Assembly (NCBI GenBank): GCA_032622095.1
Contig: CP136067.1
Location: 198,986,052 to 199,050,051, forward strand
Direction: 5' to 3'
DNA: 64,000 nucleotides
From: Siphonodentalium dalli
Lineage: Eukaryota; Mollusca; Scaphopoda; Gadilida; Siphonodentaliidae
Below the pieces are notes generated by a model. It saw nothing but the letters and a program-made list of their open reading frames with translations, was not told the DNA's origin and did no database searches. Position numbers and translations under genes: made by a program. Positions 21,425 through 33,064 of this stretch are shown here, piece after piece; position 1 is the first letter of the stretch; the number at the start of each line of letters is the position of its first letter.

Positions 21425-21980
21425 ACTAAAATTAGCATAAAGGCTTAAGCCATTTACTCACTTTCATAACCCTAATGTTTTACATCGTTCATAGCGTACA
21501 TTAGTGTATTTTTAAAACTCAAATTCATTCATTTGTTGCATATTTAATGTTGCATATAGTAGGAGATGGCCCCATAAATGGCTGGATTTAGGTAGAGTCT
21601 CCCTTTAAAGTCCTTATTAATTTAAATAGATATAATATGTTAAATAATCCTTTCTCTTTTATTTCTTTTGATACTAAGAAATCAAGACTAATTAATAAGT
21701 ATAAAACCGTAGAAAATTACCAGATAGCTTATTGTATTGGCTCTATATGAAAGTGAGCTTTATTGTATTGTTTTATCCACCGCTCACTACCTGTATTGAC
21801 TATATATAGCCTACATAATAAACATTACGTTTATTACGTCAATGTAGCTTTGGTTGGTCAACGTACCTTTATTCGGTAGATACTACTTTAACGTAATTAT
21901 ATATGCAAATTGCGCAGCTAACCAGGGACGTCAACCGGCCTAAATAACGGCAATGTGATTTTAGAACGTTGTTATCGTCT

Positions 21981-22098
21981 ATAATTCGCTGTTATTGATA
22001 AATGCCCAGTAGATGCTCGAACACCCCTCTCCCACATAAACCATGTAAGTGACCACACTAGCTACATATTCTATATGGATTAAATTTTTAATAACATG
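21981..22098. repeat. Target-site duplication, left copy (118 bp)
   Basis: Identical to 23814-23931, beginning 'ataattcgctgttattg' and ending 'tttttaataacatg'. It is the host sequence duplicated when the LINE inserted. Confidence 0.9.
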
Positions 22099-22999
22099 TC
22101 GTCTATCAGAAACCCATTGGTCAACTCTTGAGAAAATGCATCGCTTCTGCCTCAAGCATATCCAGGGACTTCCAGTGCGTGCTCGCACTGATATCGTTTT
22201 GGGGATGCTTGGCATCCATCCTATCAAGTCATTGATTGATGCCAGGAAACTCAATCTGTTTGGAAGCCTATGCCGTATGCCTCCTGGCAAAGCTTGCAAG
22301 GAGATTTTTGTCACAAGACTTCACATGTACTTCACGGGACAACTGAAAAACCCAAATTCGTTCATCAGCGACATTAACAACACTCTTGTTGAATACAACC
22401 TATCCGAGCATATCCATCAGTATGCTCATTTCTGCTCATTTCCTCTGAAATCCGAATGGAAGCGTATTACAAAAACTGCGATTAACGACAAATGCGAACA
22501 GAAATGGACAGAAAGAACAAATTGTGACACTTCATTTGCGCGTTTTCGAGAAATTCAACCAAACCCTACTATGTGTCACTTATGGAGTACATGTCGTAAA
22601 TACCCTACGCATAAGATTGCATTTATCACAGTCGGTCAGCTCATCGCAGGAAGCGCATTCTCGCAACATAACACATGTACATTATGCTGTCAGTCACACT
22701 CTGATATTATCGAGCACGCACTTATCTCATGCAGTAGCCCACTTATGCATTCCCACAGAAACGAAATGTGGTACCAGATGATTGATCGTTTCGGCATACC
22801 GTTATTCGTATGGGCCACGAGTCTCCGCAACAGCGACCTCTTATTGCTTCATCTCACACATCTTCCACGTGATATATTCACATTTCTTCAGCAAGTTGAG
22901 AACACCTCAGAGTTTACGAGATTCATTGTTCTTCACACAAACTTAATTTGGAGGCGCTATGTCGAACTCTCAGCCACTACGCATGACGGTTTGTGTTAA
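22097..22999 (+). pseudogene. LINE polyprotein, C-terminal fragment with CCHC knuckle
   Basis: The frame is open from 22049, but its first 16 codons are host target sequence; element-derived coding starts at about 22099. It lacks the endonuclease and catalytic RT motifs. What remains is the region after the RT: LEKMHRFCLKHIQGLP and GMLGIHPIKSLIDARKLNLF (typical thumb/linker sequence of animal LINEs), then a C-terminal knuckle C-x2-C-x9-H-x4-C starting at Cys210 (CTLCCQSHSDIIEHALISC), then stop TAA at 22997-22999. The absence of stops in 300 codons suggests recent insertion. Clade is not determined. Confidence 0.8.
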
Positions 23000-23115
23000 A
23001 CAACCTTTGATCTTTGATCGTTACGGGTGTTCACCCTAAGTCGCATTTAAATGTACCACCTTCTGTCCTGTCCATAAAATCCGAAGACGCGACAAAATAA
23101 ATAAACATGAATAAA

Positions 23116-23165
<50 letters not shown>

Positions 23166-23230
23166 AGAGTTATGGAGGCACGGACTCAGTATGAGTGTTC
23201 ATTGCTTCATATTTGCGTGAACAAATTCTC

Positions 23231-23269
<39 letters not shown>

Positions 23270-23813
23270 GGAGCGTGTGTGTGTATGTATGTGTGTGTGT
23301 GTGAGGGTGTATACGTGCGTGTATATGTTTTCTTGTGTTAGCGTTTGCACTGTCACAACATCATTCTACATATAATCTATTCCACTTAATGGGTGCATAC
23401 GTTTACAGGGGAGCTATTGTCGAGCAAGGGCATTGGGTTTGCTGACTCTTTGGTGAGAGAGATTCTCCTATGCGAATCCAACTCCAGCTAGAGCTCCTTT
23501 TGTAATTGTATGCACCTGCTTATGGAGTGATGTTGTGACAGTGCATCCTAACGAATGTATGTACGGTTGTGTGTGTGTGTGTGTCTGCGTAATGTGTTAG
23601 ATTGTATATGCGTACGGGTGTGGTCGAGAGGGTGTGTGTTGTCAGCTGATGTGATATGTAAGCTCGTGTTCATGTACATACAATTAGAATGCTATTCTTT
23701 TCCTCGGTAGTTTATTCTCTTGTCTGTCTTTTCATTACTTCTTGATTGCTAACTGTATTTATGTTACATTCATTTTTGTTCAATCTTCAATACTGGAGGC
23801 AATAAAGATATAT
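22099..23813 (+). mobile_element. 5'-truncated non-LTR retrotransposon (LINE) with perfect 118-bp target duplication
   Basis: The body lies exactly between two identical 118-bp direct repeats. It holds the C-terminal coding part, a 3' UTR with two (TA)n tracts (about 23119-23162 and 23236-23266), a GT-rich region, and a 3' end 'ggaggcaataaagatatat' with AATAAA at 23801. There is no poly(A); it ends in TA repeats. It is truncated inside the ORF, so it is a dead-on-arrival copy. Related 3' ends lie at 12877-13554 and 15105-15995 (-). Confidence 0.88.
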
Positions 23814-23931
23814 ATAATTCGCTGTTATTGATAAATGCCCAGTAGATGCTCGAACACCCCTCTCCCACATAAACCATGTAAGTGACCACACTAGCTACAT
23901 ATTCTATATGGATTAAATTTTTAATAACATG
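23814..23931. repeat. Target-site duplication, right copy (118 bp)
   Basis: Perfect repeat of 21981-22098; sequence beyond each edge differs (tcg versus ata on the right). Confidence 0.9.
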
Positions 23932-25073
23932 ATATAACACAGATTATACTCCCATATAGTACAATGAATATTAAGGCAGCCACATATTTTTTAATGCAAT
24001 AAAAAAATTTCATTTGCAGTCTGGTCCACTCGAGCATTCAATTGGAAATAGGTCACAGTATGAGGCTTATGTTGGTTAATTATTGTGGTTTCCGTTCGTA
24101 AAATGGGATATGTTACTGGATTTAGGCAAATAATGTTTCAAAATTATGAATTATAAATGAGTTTACTATCCACCCCTTTACTAGCACTATTGGTGACTGG
24201 GCAAAATCCGTCACATGGTAATCCGGGAAAAAGTCATACTGGATTCCGAAAATTTCAAGAATATACTACCTGATATCACAGGAGTCTTTAAAGTCATGTT
24301 GGACTCAAATCGACTCCAATATTAGTATTATAAAAGTTATTGGGACTCCGGGTGACGTCACGAAGTAATTCTAATCAAAGCGTAGTAACTCTACTGGCAA
24401 GTGAATCAGTGAAATTGCGTTGCGCGCACATTGCTGCGGTGGATTTCGACAGACGTTTCACTTCGCATTCAATTTTTTCACTTCCGTGTTTACTGTTCCA
24501 ATTTTCGAATGCTTTCTGAGGATCAAATACAGGATTTTATAGACTCCAAGAAAGTGAAGGTGTATAGATTGCCATTAAAAACCTAAAATTGGGTTAAATT
24601 ACAGTCGGAAATGTCAAATTGGATGCTACGATTTTCCCACCACTGATTTTTTGGGGGAAAAATGAGAGGGGTGAGACGCACAACCCGGTACGTGTAATTC
24701 ATGTAGTTACACAATAGTTTTATTCCCAAACTTTGGATAAACATACAGATGGATAATACAAATGTCATTGTACAATGTTGTGTACAATATATGCTTTCTT
24801 TTACTCGTCCAGGATGTGGTGAAAAGTAATATTGGACTGGGTGCTTTGTGTCTCGTCCAATATGTGATCATATGTCTGTTCACCACAACCTGAACTCGTA
24901 CAAGAAAAATACATACTGTATACAACAGTGTATAATAACTTTATAATGATAACACATTTGAGAATTGCTGAACTGTTTCCAATCATTGTAACGGTGTTAT
25001 GAATATGAATGATTGCACGGTTGAGTGGTGCCAGCTATTTTGAGGCTAGGTCAGGGCATTTTTTTAATTTCAC

Positions 25074-25418
25074 GCTCGAATAAATTACCAACACTCTAGC
25101 ATTTTTGTTTGTGTTTCAAATAATATTGATGTATATATTATAGATTATATCTATACTGCATATCTTCGTAATATTTATACAGTGTATAATTTCGTAACAA
25201 TTTTCACGATCCTTTTCTCTATTGAGAAACTGTAAAGTCGCAATAAGTTCGCTCGAATAAATATACGATACTGCCTAGCATTTTTGCTTGTGTATTTTAA
25301 ATAATAATGGTGTATTTACCGCTATTGCATATCTTCGTAATACTTATGTACAGTGTATAATTTCGTAACAAATTTCACGATCGTTTTTTTCTATTGAGAA
25401 ATTGTAATGTCTCAATAA
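25074..25418. repeat. Tandem duplication, 177-bp unit, two diverged copies
   Basis: 'gctcgaataaat' ... 'gcatatcttcgtaata' ... 'gtgtataatttcgtaacaa' ... 'ctattgagaaa' occurs at 25074-25250 and again at 25251-25418, with roughly 85% similarity by eye. Confidence 0.8.
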
Positions 25419-26790
25419 ATACTAATATAAGTGTATGCAGTGTGTAGTGTGTCTGTGTAGTCATAAGACATATTAGCCAAATTTAACATTGACAGTGTTT
25501 TAACACGATACTATTGAAGTATTAATATTTTGCCGTACGGGAATCCAAAATATGGATTCATTTTTTAATCAAAGTGATACCGCAAATGATGGTTATATTT
25601 TAATTGATACACAAAAAAATCCTATTTTACTGCATGGACAGTTTATGTTGGTATTTTAAATGAAAATATGTATACAGCATATCTTGATATTGTATGTGTA
25701 TTATATTTAGCATCAGGTTGTAGGCAATCGGTCCATATTTGTATTTTATATGTACAATGTCGATCTACATAATAATAATCATTAAAAAAGAGAGCATATA
25801 TGTTGACAATTCGTAGCATGCTCAGAATAATAAAAAGTGTAACATGCTCAGAATAATAAAACAATTTACTTGTACGCATTAGTACTAACCAGGCACAATG
25901 GTTAATATACTTTCCTAACTGTTACTCCAAATGTTATTGAAGTTATATTGAGCATTCATTTGTGTATGTGTACACATGGATTCATTGATTCTGGTTCATT
26001 TCGAATAATATTTTTGAAAATAGAAAATAATAAACTTTGTTGAATTTCACATGATCATCTCTGGTCGCGATTTCGACAATTGATACTGCACATACAGAAT
26101 TGGTCTACAATGTAGATTTTGCTCATAATGATGTACGTTTAAAACAATTCTAAGCCATAATATATCTAGTTCGCATAAAATATGCTTGCTTCAAACAATT
26201 TGTTTTTATAAGTCAAAATAAGCTATGTAATTTTACCCTCTTGGATTAGTGAACAATTATTACATTATAATACGTTTTGAATTTTGTAACGACTTGGTCT
26301 TCTCGCCTTTGTAGCATCACAGGCGGTCTGAAATAGGTTACCATCGAACACATATATACGGCATTCCTTTAGCAACATAACGAGTTGACTTTGTCACTTT
26401 GAATCGACTTCGTTGCTGGATTTGAATCACTTCATTGTCTCAGTGTCTGATACCATTTGAGGCATGTGTCTGATGACATTTTGAGCTGAATTCGAAACCA
26501 TGCATATAACAATTTTGACGCACTACGGGTAATGTTTATACCATTCGGGTAAATTTGATGTCCTATACGGACTATTTACGACCTCCGGGCAATTTTGTTG
26601 CCTTTTGGCAAGATCGACGCCATACGGCGAATTTTGATGACATTCTGGCAAAATCGATGTCCTATATATTGACCATTGATGCCTTCCGGGCAATTGTAGA
26701 TATTCGCGAGAATTTGACATCTTGTGAGGACAATTTGGATGCCGTCGATCCGGGCAATGTACATTATGGTTGGCAACACTTATTGGATCC

Positions 26791-26860
26791 GGGATGACTC
26801 ACCCACAGGGTTGGGTTTGCTTCCCTTGTTTAGTCACCATGGCCGTCTATTCCTTGCAAT
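26791..26860. repeat. Direct repeat, left copy (partner 28083-28157)
   Basis: Shares 'gggtttgcttcccttgtttagtcacc' (identical over about 26 bases) and flanking sequence with 28083-28157. The pair brackets the Helitron fragment and the GIY-YIG fragment. Confidence 0.75.
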
Positions 26861-26875
26861 ATATATCTATTATAT

Positions 26876-27120
26876 ATTTTGGAAGATCTGTTTGTTTGTT
26901 TGTTTGTTTGTTTGTTTGTGTGTAATCGATGAACTCGAAAACGGACGACCCGATTTTGATGAAACTTTGTATGTGGGGGTATTTTCGGCCGGGGAGTGAC
27001 ATAGGCATATTAATTTGTCCGTGCGACGTCACATTGACCTTCAAAACTCATATCTCGGGATCCGCAGTGTTAACACGCCGGAATTTAGCACTGCGATGCA
27101 GGGAGAATAACTCTATATTC
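26876..27120 (+). mobile_element. Helitron-like element, 5' portion only
   Basis: Begins TCTATTATATATTTTGGAAG, the same 5' end as the other Helitron-like copies, followed by (GTTT)n and the family tail ('aactcgaaaacggacgaccc', 'ggccggggagtgacatag'). No CTAG hairpin terminus follows, so the 3' part is lost. The right limit is approximate. Confidence 0.6.
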
Positions 27121-27278
27121 ATACGTTGACGAACGTAAGCAATTTGCAGGCAATTACGCATCGTGTATTTTCCCCAAAATTATAACATTTACAATATATA
27201 TTAGTGTAAACATATTTTATTCTCTAAATCATGCACATGAATTAACAAGCTAATGGTACAAATATAACATAAAGACAA

Positions 27279-27626
27279 TTGTGTCGAAGCACAGGTGTGG
27301 TATACATCTTAACTTGCGCACGATGCTCGGATGTTCACTGCATAGGAGAGACTGGACAGCCGGTATGTAGACGAATCACTGGCCACCGACAGAATATCAA
27401 CAACCACGACGATTTGCCTGTTGCGAACCATTTCTGCCTTCCGCGCCATTCTGTTAAGGACATTCGTGTCCAAGTGATACAGGGAGGACTATCTGACCTT
27501 CACAGTCGCAGGATTACAGAGCAAAAATACATTTCAATGTTTGACAGTTTCAATTCCGGTATCAATAGAGATGCTGGATCATGTCCGCGTGGTTGTAGTC
27601 TTATTGTGATATCTTATTGCAACTAA
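27279..27626 (+). pseudogene. Penelope-like retroelement fragment: GIY-YIG endonuclease domain
   Basis: The frame has no ATG at its start and is 5'-truncated. It shows a GIY-YIG nuclease layout: GVVYILTCARCSDVHCIGET (the GIY and YIG elements as VVY and CIG), the conserved Arg region VCRRITGHR, VANHFCLPRHS, Glu in RRITEQKYI and a final GIN. A C-x2-C between the two motifs is typical of the Penelope-like C-terminal nuclease that nicks target DNA. The reverse transcriptase part is absent. It lies in the sense direction in intron 1. The change at the second Tyr and the truncation suggest it is non-functional. Confidence 0.75.
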
Positions 27627-28082
27627 CATGCCGCTATATACCTTTCAATTGTACCTATACACTAGGTTCTAATTTATATCTACTAGAATTTGGTAACCAT
27701 CAACTTGTGTACCTAGGATACAACGTCATCACGTCATCATCAACGCTTCATGTAGTTTTAACGTTTCTTGTCTCATTTCTCGTTTGTCTGTCACTTGATA
27801 AAGTCTATGTTAGACGAAAGCTCGCGAGATGACATATGGTGTTCTTACATCATGTATGTATACACTTATTGATGTACTATATGCTGGTTTAAATGTTGGA
27901 TTTACCACTGCAATGATATTTCCATTTTCCAAAGTTTTTCCATCCAATGAAATTGATTTGCACTCATTTGTAGAGCTTGCTGCATTTATTATCCAGTAAT
28001 ACTCAATCAGTTTCTGTTCAGTTATTACTTAGTAGTTCAATTGGGAGCAATTGTGGTTCGCTATGACAATACTTGAGTGATC

Positions 28083-28157
28083 GGGGATAACGACTTACCC
28101 ACATGGTTGGGTTTGCTTCCCTTGTTTAGTCACCCTGGGCCGTATACTCCTTGCGAT
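28083..28157. repeat. Direct repeat, right copy (partner 26791-26860)
   Basis: See 26791-26860. Identity overall is about 85-90% by eye, so it is not a fresh target duplication; it could be a Penelope terminal repeat remnant. Confidence 0.7.
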
Positions 28158-28378
28158 GAGACTTGGGGGTCTATTCTGAGCTGTTCACACATTTTTGTCT
28201 GTCACTTCGAGTGTAAAATTATTAATGTGTAATTATGTGTATACAATAGATAATTTAGAAATGGTTATTACATAACGGAATTTTGCATACTGTGCTTGGG
28301 AATAACTACAATTATCGCATGAGTAACCAAGAAATACAATGTTACCGTTTGCAACTGAAATATATTTTAGAAATTTAC

Positions 28379-28630
28379 CCTGTGCCAATGCATTCTCTTA
28401 TATATGCGAATCGACCATATGTCGCCTCGCATATATAAGACAATGCATTGGCCTAACAATTTTTTATAAATTTTAATAATTTTTTCTTGTATACTTTAAC
28501 AATTTTATAATTTCACCCATACAGAGCCCCAGACAAACATGAGCAGACGACACTCTTCTATGTGCTTCTATATATGTGTGGGGCTCCCTACAGGGTAATG
28601 GATGTTTTTTATTTTATGTCCTAAAAATTT
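28379..28630. mobile_element. Truncated copy of the 33-kb MITE
   Basis: Starts 'accctgtgccaatgc', carries one palindromic module (28384-28452) and then 'cagagccccagacaaacatg' ... 'tgtggggctccct', matching 33113-33362. The second arm is missing. Confidence 0.75.
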
Positions 28631-28654
28631 ATACATATAACACATAGAGGATCT

Positions 28655-28790
28655 CACATGAGTTTCTATTTTATACGGAATTTATAAACCGAGTTCACTA
28701 AATTCGATTTGAGCCCAGGATTACCGAGCCTCAAATAGAATTTAGTGGACGCGGTTGATCAATTACGTATAAAATAGAACGAGTTTGAGA
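28655..28790. repeat. Hairpin MITE-like inverted repeat
   Basis: The arm 'ttctattttatacggaattt' ... 'cactaaattcgatttgag' pairs with the complement of 'ctcaaatagaatttagtgg' ... 'tacgtataaaatagaa'. Arms are about 50 bases with a short loop. Confidence 0.75.
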
Positions 28791-29590
28791 TACCTAATCG
28801 CAAGTCATTTAAGTAATGGCGTGACGCCATCGCACGCGCTAATATTAAACGTGTGTCTTACCAATAATTATGTAGCTGGTTTTTGTGGGTTAATATTATG
28901 TGATAAATACATGTATTCAACGTATGTGCCTTTGTCACACCGAGTGCATATTCTCGGCGAGATAGTATTATTGCTAATACTATCAGAAAAATTTAATCTA
29001 TATCTAGGTCTTGCTATATAATAACTGAGACACACGTATGTTTTATAAATAACCACGAAGAAACTGTCACTTGAGGTCTGGCGGGCAATATGTATACAAT
29101 TAAGAGTTCTCTTCTCTTATTTTTTGGCCGAGCTTCGGTTTTGGTGTGTGTAGCCAAAAAGTTGATATATCAATTGATTGAATGGTATACATGTACATCT
29201 TCTATTGTATTCTCCTATTTTAGATTCTTGATACTATTACTGTAATTCAATTAACTAAAATATCATAGTATCAACATGATTGAGAATTTGTAATGTGTTA
29301 TTACAATCAATATGTATAAACATGCATAATTATACTGGGGAGCTAGTAGTTACGCTCCCTGATATATGTAGGCAAATAAATATATATAAAAACTATCATT
29401 TGAAGGAGTTCTCCACTGGGAAGATTAGTCGTTCCGATTTGCCCAAATGCTCATTAGTGACGAATATATATTGCCTGGTTCAGTTAAAACTATATTTTAT
29501 CGATGGAGCCCTACATATGTCGCTGACTCCTCCCCTCGCTTTATATATACATGTATATATATATCTCTATATCTCTATATTGGTTTTCAG

Positions 29591-29794
29591 TACTTAAATC
29601 GGGAGAGCAACTGTATCACTACATTCCGGGAAAGAAAGAAGCTTGGATCATTACGTTAACTGAACAAAAAACATCCGCTTCTCTTTTCCGACAAGATGCT
29701 AAGGATGACTGTGCAGGGAAGGGCGGAGAGCTGCTACCATTACACGGGACTGATGAATACGATCGACTTAACGCTCTTGATGCTGCATACCCAG
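29591..29794 (+). CDS. PAN-lectin gene, coding exon 2 (first half of the C-type lectin domain)
   Basis: Acceptor tattggttttcag| and donor ccag|GTGACT bound 204 nt, phase 1 to phase 1 (residues 104-171). It encodes the start of the C-type lectin fold: LYHYIPGKKEAW, then the first conserved Cys in DDCAGKGGELLPL (Cys144, the usual 'C-x3-GG-x-L' signature) and an E-Y-x2-L helix. The frame stays open on both sides of the splice sites, so the boundaries rest on splice consensus and on phase agreement with exons 1 and 3. Confidence 0.8.
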
Positions 29795-30160
29795 GTGACT
29801 CCAGAGTACCTTTAAGATTGGGCAAGGGTCTTTTATGATAATATTATAGTTACGCTGCTTTGCCAAAAACGAAATTATCCAGAAATGAAGCTACATATTA
29901 AAGGTAATCAATCCGATCAAACGGTTCCCATATACCATCAAGATACAACTACAGCATTTCTGCAAAATACGCTTTAGTTATCAGAATCGATATATTGCAA
30001 CAAAATAATGCTGACCACTGTCAACTATGGTATCAAATTTCCCAAAACTGTTATTTATCAGCATTTTGTTCAACAACATAAGGTCGTATTATCACTAAAG
30101 TATCACGAAGCATTTTCCAGGTCCATCTTTTAATGTTATTCTGTTCTTTTATTTACGCAG
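29795..30160 (+). other. Intron 2 of the PAN-lectin gene
   Basis: 366 bp, GTGACT ... ttctgttcttttatttacgcag, with a strong pyrimidine tract. No repeats were noticed. Confidence 0.75.
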
Positions 30161-30402
30161 GGCTTCTTAGAACTATTAACTGTGACGCTTACTGGGTCGG
30201 GGCTAACGAAATACAAGTGGAAAATGATTGGAGAAACATCGACGGGTCAGCCGCTTCCTTGATGTGGCATCTGGGTGAACCAAACCAAGATGGCGTTTGT
30301 GGCGTTTTATTCCATTGGAATAGTTTCGAAGAAAAATCGTTCAAATTTGGAGACAACGATTGTGACGTGGCCTGGAGGCATATTTGCTATTACAAGCTGT
30401 AA
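30161..30402 (+). CDS. PAN-lectin gene, coding exon 3 (C-terminal half of the C-type lectin domain, stop)
   Basis: Residues 172-251: YWVGAN (the WIGL-like core), DGS, W-H-L-GEPN (EPN at 211-213, the mannose-type calcium-site motif), Cys218 in VCGVL, Cys239 in FGDNDC and Cys247 in RHICYYK. The usual WND is replaced by GDND, which keeps Asn-Asp. An extra Cys179 (INC) is present. EPN predicts calcium-dependent binding of mannose-type sugars (family knowledge; untested here). The stop TAA is at 30400-30402. A GTAAGT overlaps it (30399), so a spliced extension cannot be excluded, but ending just after the last Cys is normal for this domain. Confidence 0.8.
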
Positions 30403-30456
30403 GTGTTTTGCATTGAAACATCAATGGGAAAGGAAATACAGGATACATGCCATAAG

Positions 30457-30705
30457 CGAGGTCACTGGGTCGCGGCCGTATTGGATTAATCCAGCTCCGT
30501 TCCGTGGTTTAAGAGATTATTCCGGCCCCGGTTCCGTGGTTTTAGTGCTACTGGTCAGTTTTGGAGTAGCATTTCCATATATGGAGCTTTTGAATTATTC
30601 ATGAATTCCATGTATGGAATGATACTCCAACACTTTAAACTGTAGCACTAAAACAACGGAACCGGACCTGGTGGATCCAATATGGCCGCAAGTTAGTGAC
30701 AGGGC
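30457..30705. repeat. Large fold-back just after the lectin stop codon
   Basis: The left arm ('gcggccgtattggattaatc', 'cggttccgtggttttagtgc', 'tttggagtagcatttccata') pairs with the right arm ('tatggaatgatactccaaca', 'agcactaaaacaacggaacc', 'ggatccaatatggccgcaag'). 'ccgttccgtgg' is duplicated in the left arm. A further partial copy ('ccaatatggccgcgagttaa') is at about 30960. It may lie in the 3' UTR of the lectin gene. Confidence 0.75.
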
Positions 30706-32404
30706 GTATTGCACATCATTTGAAGCAAAGTAAGATTATCTTGAGACAGAACATGCCCTGAATCTCGTATATTATGCCTACGCCGGTAGAGATCATATTC
30801 CACCATGCTGTTAAAAGTATGTCAACTTTTTGATGTTCTGACGGGGAATTTTATGACACTATTAAATACATTTCACAATTTATATAGTTGAATGTTCCAG
30901 TTCGAGATGTAATGATTTTAGCGACTTGTGTGAGCCAATTGTGAACCGGACATGGTCTATCCAATATGGCCGCGAGTTAATGACAGGGGGAATTCACTCT
31001 GCTCTTGTATGTAAAGAGGTGACATTTACATAACCCTTTTTTTTCTAAATACTCATTAACGAGTACAGTTCTTTTAGGAAATGTTCATACAAAACCGTTT
31101 GCTGAATGTATTATCTGAACATTTCCCACCAATGAAAAGGATTCATTCCGCACTTGTATTAGTATGTCATATGCATGTCGTCTGCTTGTATCTCCTTAAC
31201 ATCCCTCCAGATTAATAATATACTATCCAAGTGCATACTTTTGTAACTATCGGGAGAATCCATTTTGCAGAGAAATGGTTAACACAACTCCCCAAAAGTG
31301 CATGCAACAGAGTGTCTGTCGCCATTGTCAGCATTATAGGAGATGCCCTGGGTGGAATATATTTCTCTTGCAACCAAATTGGCTTAAAACAATACCTCTA
31401 AAAGCTGTATGTTCGTAATCATATATGTTCTTGACTAAACAGGGAGGTTTCGCAAAACTTATGGATAGGGCCATGACTACGTTTAGGGCACCACGTCAGC
31501 AAATTATGCGCACGTTCTAATTGTCGCCGTGATGTCACACTTGTCACATGGAATATGGTATTAATTTCTCTGGATTGTAGCAAAACTTCATTTAAAGACA
31601 TAAATGGACTTGTACGGGTGCGTGAAACTGATACAGTATTACTCAGGTGCTATGCCAACTACTAACGAAGCATACAACCACTCCTTATTTACCCGTACAC
31701 CCCACCCATGATCACAAAGCCAGCAAATGTGCACATGTACACCCATCAGTGTTGAGACACACAAGGTTTAAATATACATCACACACATGACCATACAGTC
31801 ACTCCATATGTACATTTTCAACAAAATATGACAATGGAATTGTACCAATTATACCATGGGCATGTTTGGACAAAACAAGTTATCCGGGTTGGATCTCGAA
31901 CAGTGTATGACACGGGTTATTGTTTCTGATGATACGATCCCACACCTGACCAGGGGTCACGGGAAGTATATGTGCATCCCATAAAAACTGGTAACATAAG
32001 GTATGAGCTTCAGGTTGCTGCAGCTATGGCTTCGTTGATTAAAATGATTGTCTATGCTGAGTTCGATAACCAAATTGAGAAAATTATAAGATTATTAAAA
32101 CATCGATGGATTTCATGTTGAAGAAAAAATGAGATTTCAAGTTGGAGGACTTAATTTCATTTTATAGTACGTTCCTACCCTTGACAAAGTTCGGAAACTT
32201 TCGAGATATGTTTCGTTGATGAAATACATAATCATATTTCAATGGAAGTACAACTTAACTGAGATGGATGTAAAATAGATATTCCAAGTTAGACTCGATA
32301 TTTACTTTGTATTCTGATACCACCGACGCAATGAACTGCTCATTGATTTTTACACTACCCAAATTGGACATTTATCGAGTTACGGGACAATGGTATCCAT
32401 AAAT
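30706..32404. other. No confident gene
   Basis: Downstream flank of the lectin gene. 31680-31850 is low-complexity 'catgaccatacagtcactcc' type sequence resembling 42700-43150. Nothing else is supportable, and no obvious AATAAA lies close to the lectin stop. Confidence 0.3.
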
Positions 32405-32950
32405 ATTATATTTTGCATAATACTACGAAGATGAAAACGAGCGAAAGTCAGCATATAATGTACAAGACAAATCTTGTTACCTCTCCTCCAACATCAGAAA
32501 AATCAGGAGAATACTGGGTTGGAAACATTGCAACATATTTAGATCCGTTTGGATTAACCGTATGTAGTATCTGCTCTATATTTGCTCTTCATTTCGTAAA
32601 ACATAAGTTACGCTATCAATGAAATAGTTGAGGTAAAGTTTGATGCCGACTATTTCAAAATTCATAGAAAATATCTGCTTTTGTCGACTTATGATGCGAA
32701 ACAATGACAAAATACTACGAAGATGAAAACTAGCGAAATTCAGTATATATTAGACACATATTTTTACCTCTTCCCCATGTCGCGTGGCGTGGTACTCACC
32801 AAATATCAGTTACCATACGAGAAAACTGATTGTGTACAAGCATACATAGTAAATACGCACATATCAGAAAAAAACAGGAGAATTCTTGGTTGCAATTTTC
32901 TTCGATGAAAACATTGCATCATATTAACTCGATTGGTTCCAACGAAACTA
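32405..32950. repeat. Diverged direct duplication
   Basis: 'tactacgaagatgaaaac' and 'atcagaaaaatcaggagaat' (32425-32515) recur as 'tactacgaagatgaaaac' (32712) and 'atcagaaaaaaacaggagaa' (32863), with extra sequence in the second copy. Confidence 0.6.
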
Positions 32951-33064
32951 TGAAGTATGAACCCTTGCGAAAAGAAGCAGACACACTACACAAAACATGT
33001 ACTTTACAAACTGTTAATGCATTATATGAACAAAACTATTGACGAAATATATTACTAAATGTAA

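Larger units (their letters stand above)
21012..29590 (+). other. Intron 1 of the PAN-lectin gene, 8.6 kb, transposon-filled
   Basis: Bounded by GTGAGT and by an acceptor ending ttggttttcag. It contains the 42-bp repeat (21329-21424), LINE with 118-bp target duplication (21981-23931), duplication at 25074-25418, Helitron 5' fragment (26876), Penelope-type GIY-YIG fragment (27279-27626), MITE fragment (28379) and hairpin (28655). All retroelement coding parts lie in the sense orientation. 23932-25073, 25419-26790, 27627-28369 and 28791-29590 otherwise show only AT-rich sequence with no supportable gene. Confidence 0.6.

Noticed and set aside
27780-27835. Hammerhead-like string (ttgataaagtc...gacgaaagctcg) after the GIY-YIG fragment
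   Set aside because: The core deviates from CUGANGA and no consistent stems I and III could be drawn; too weak to annotate.
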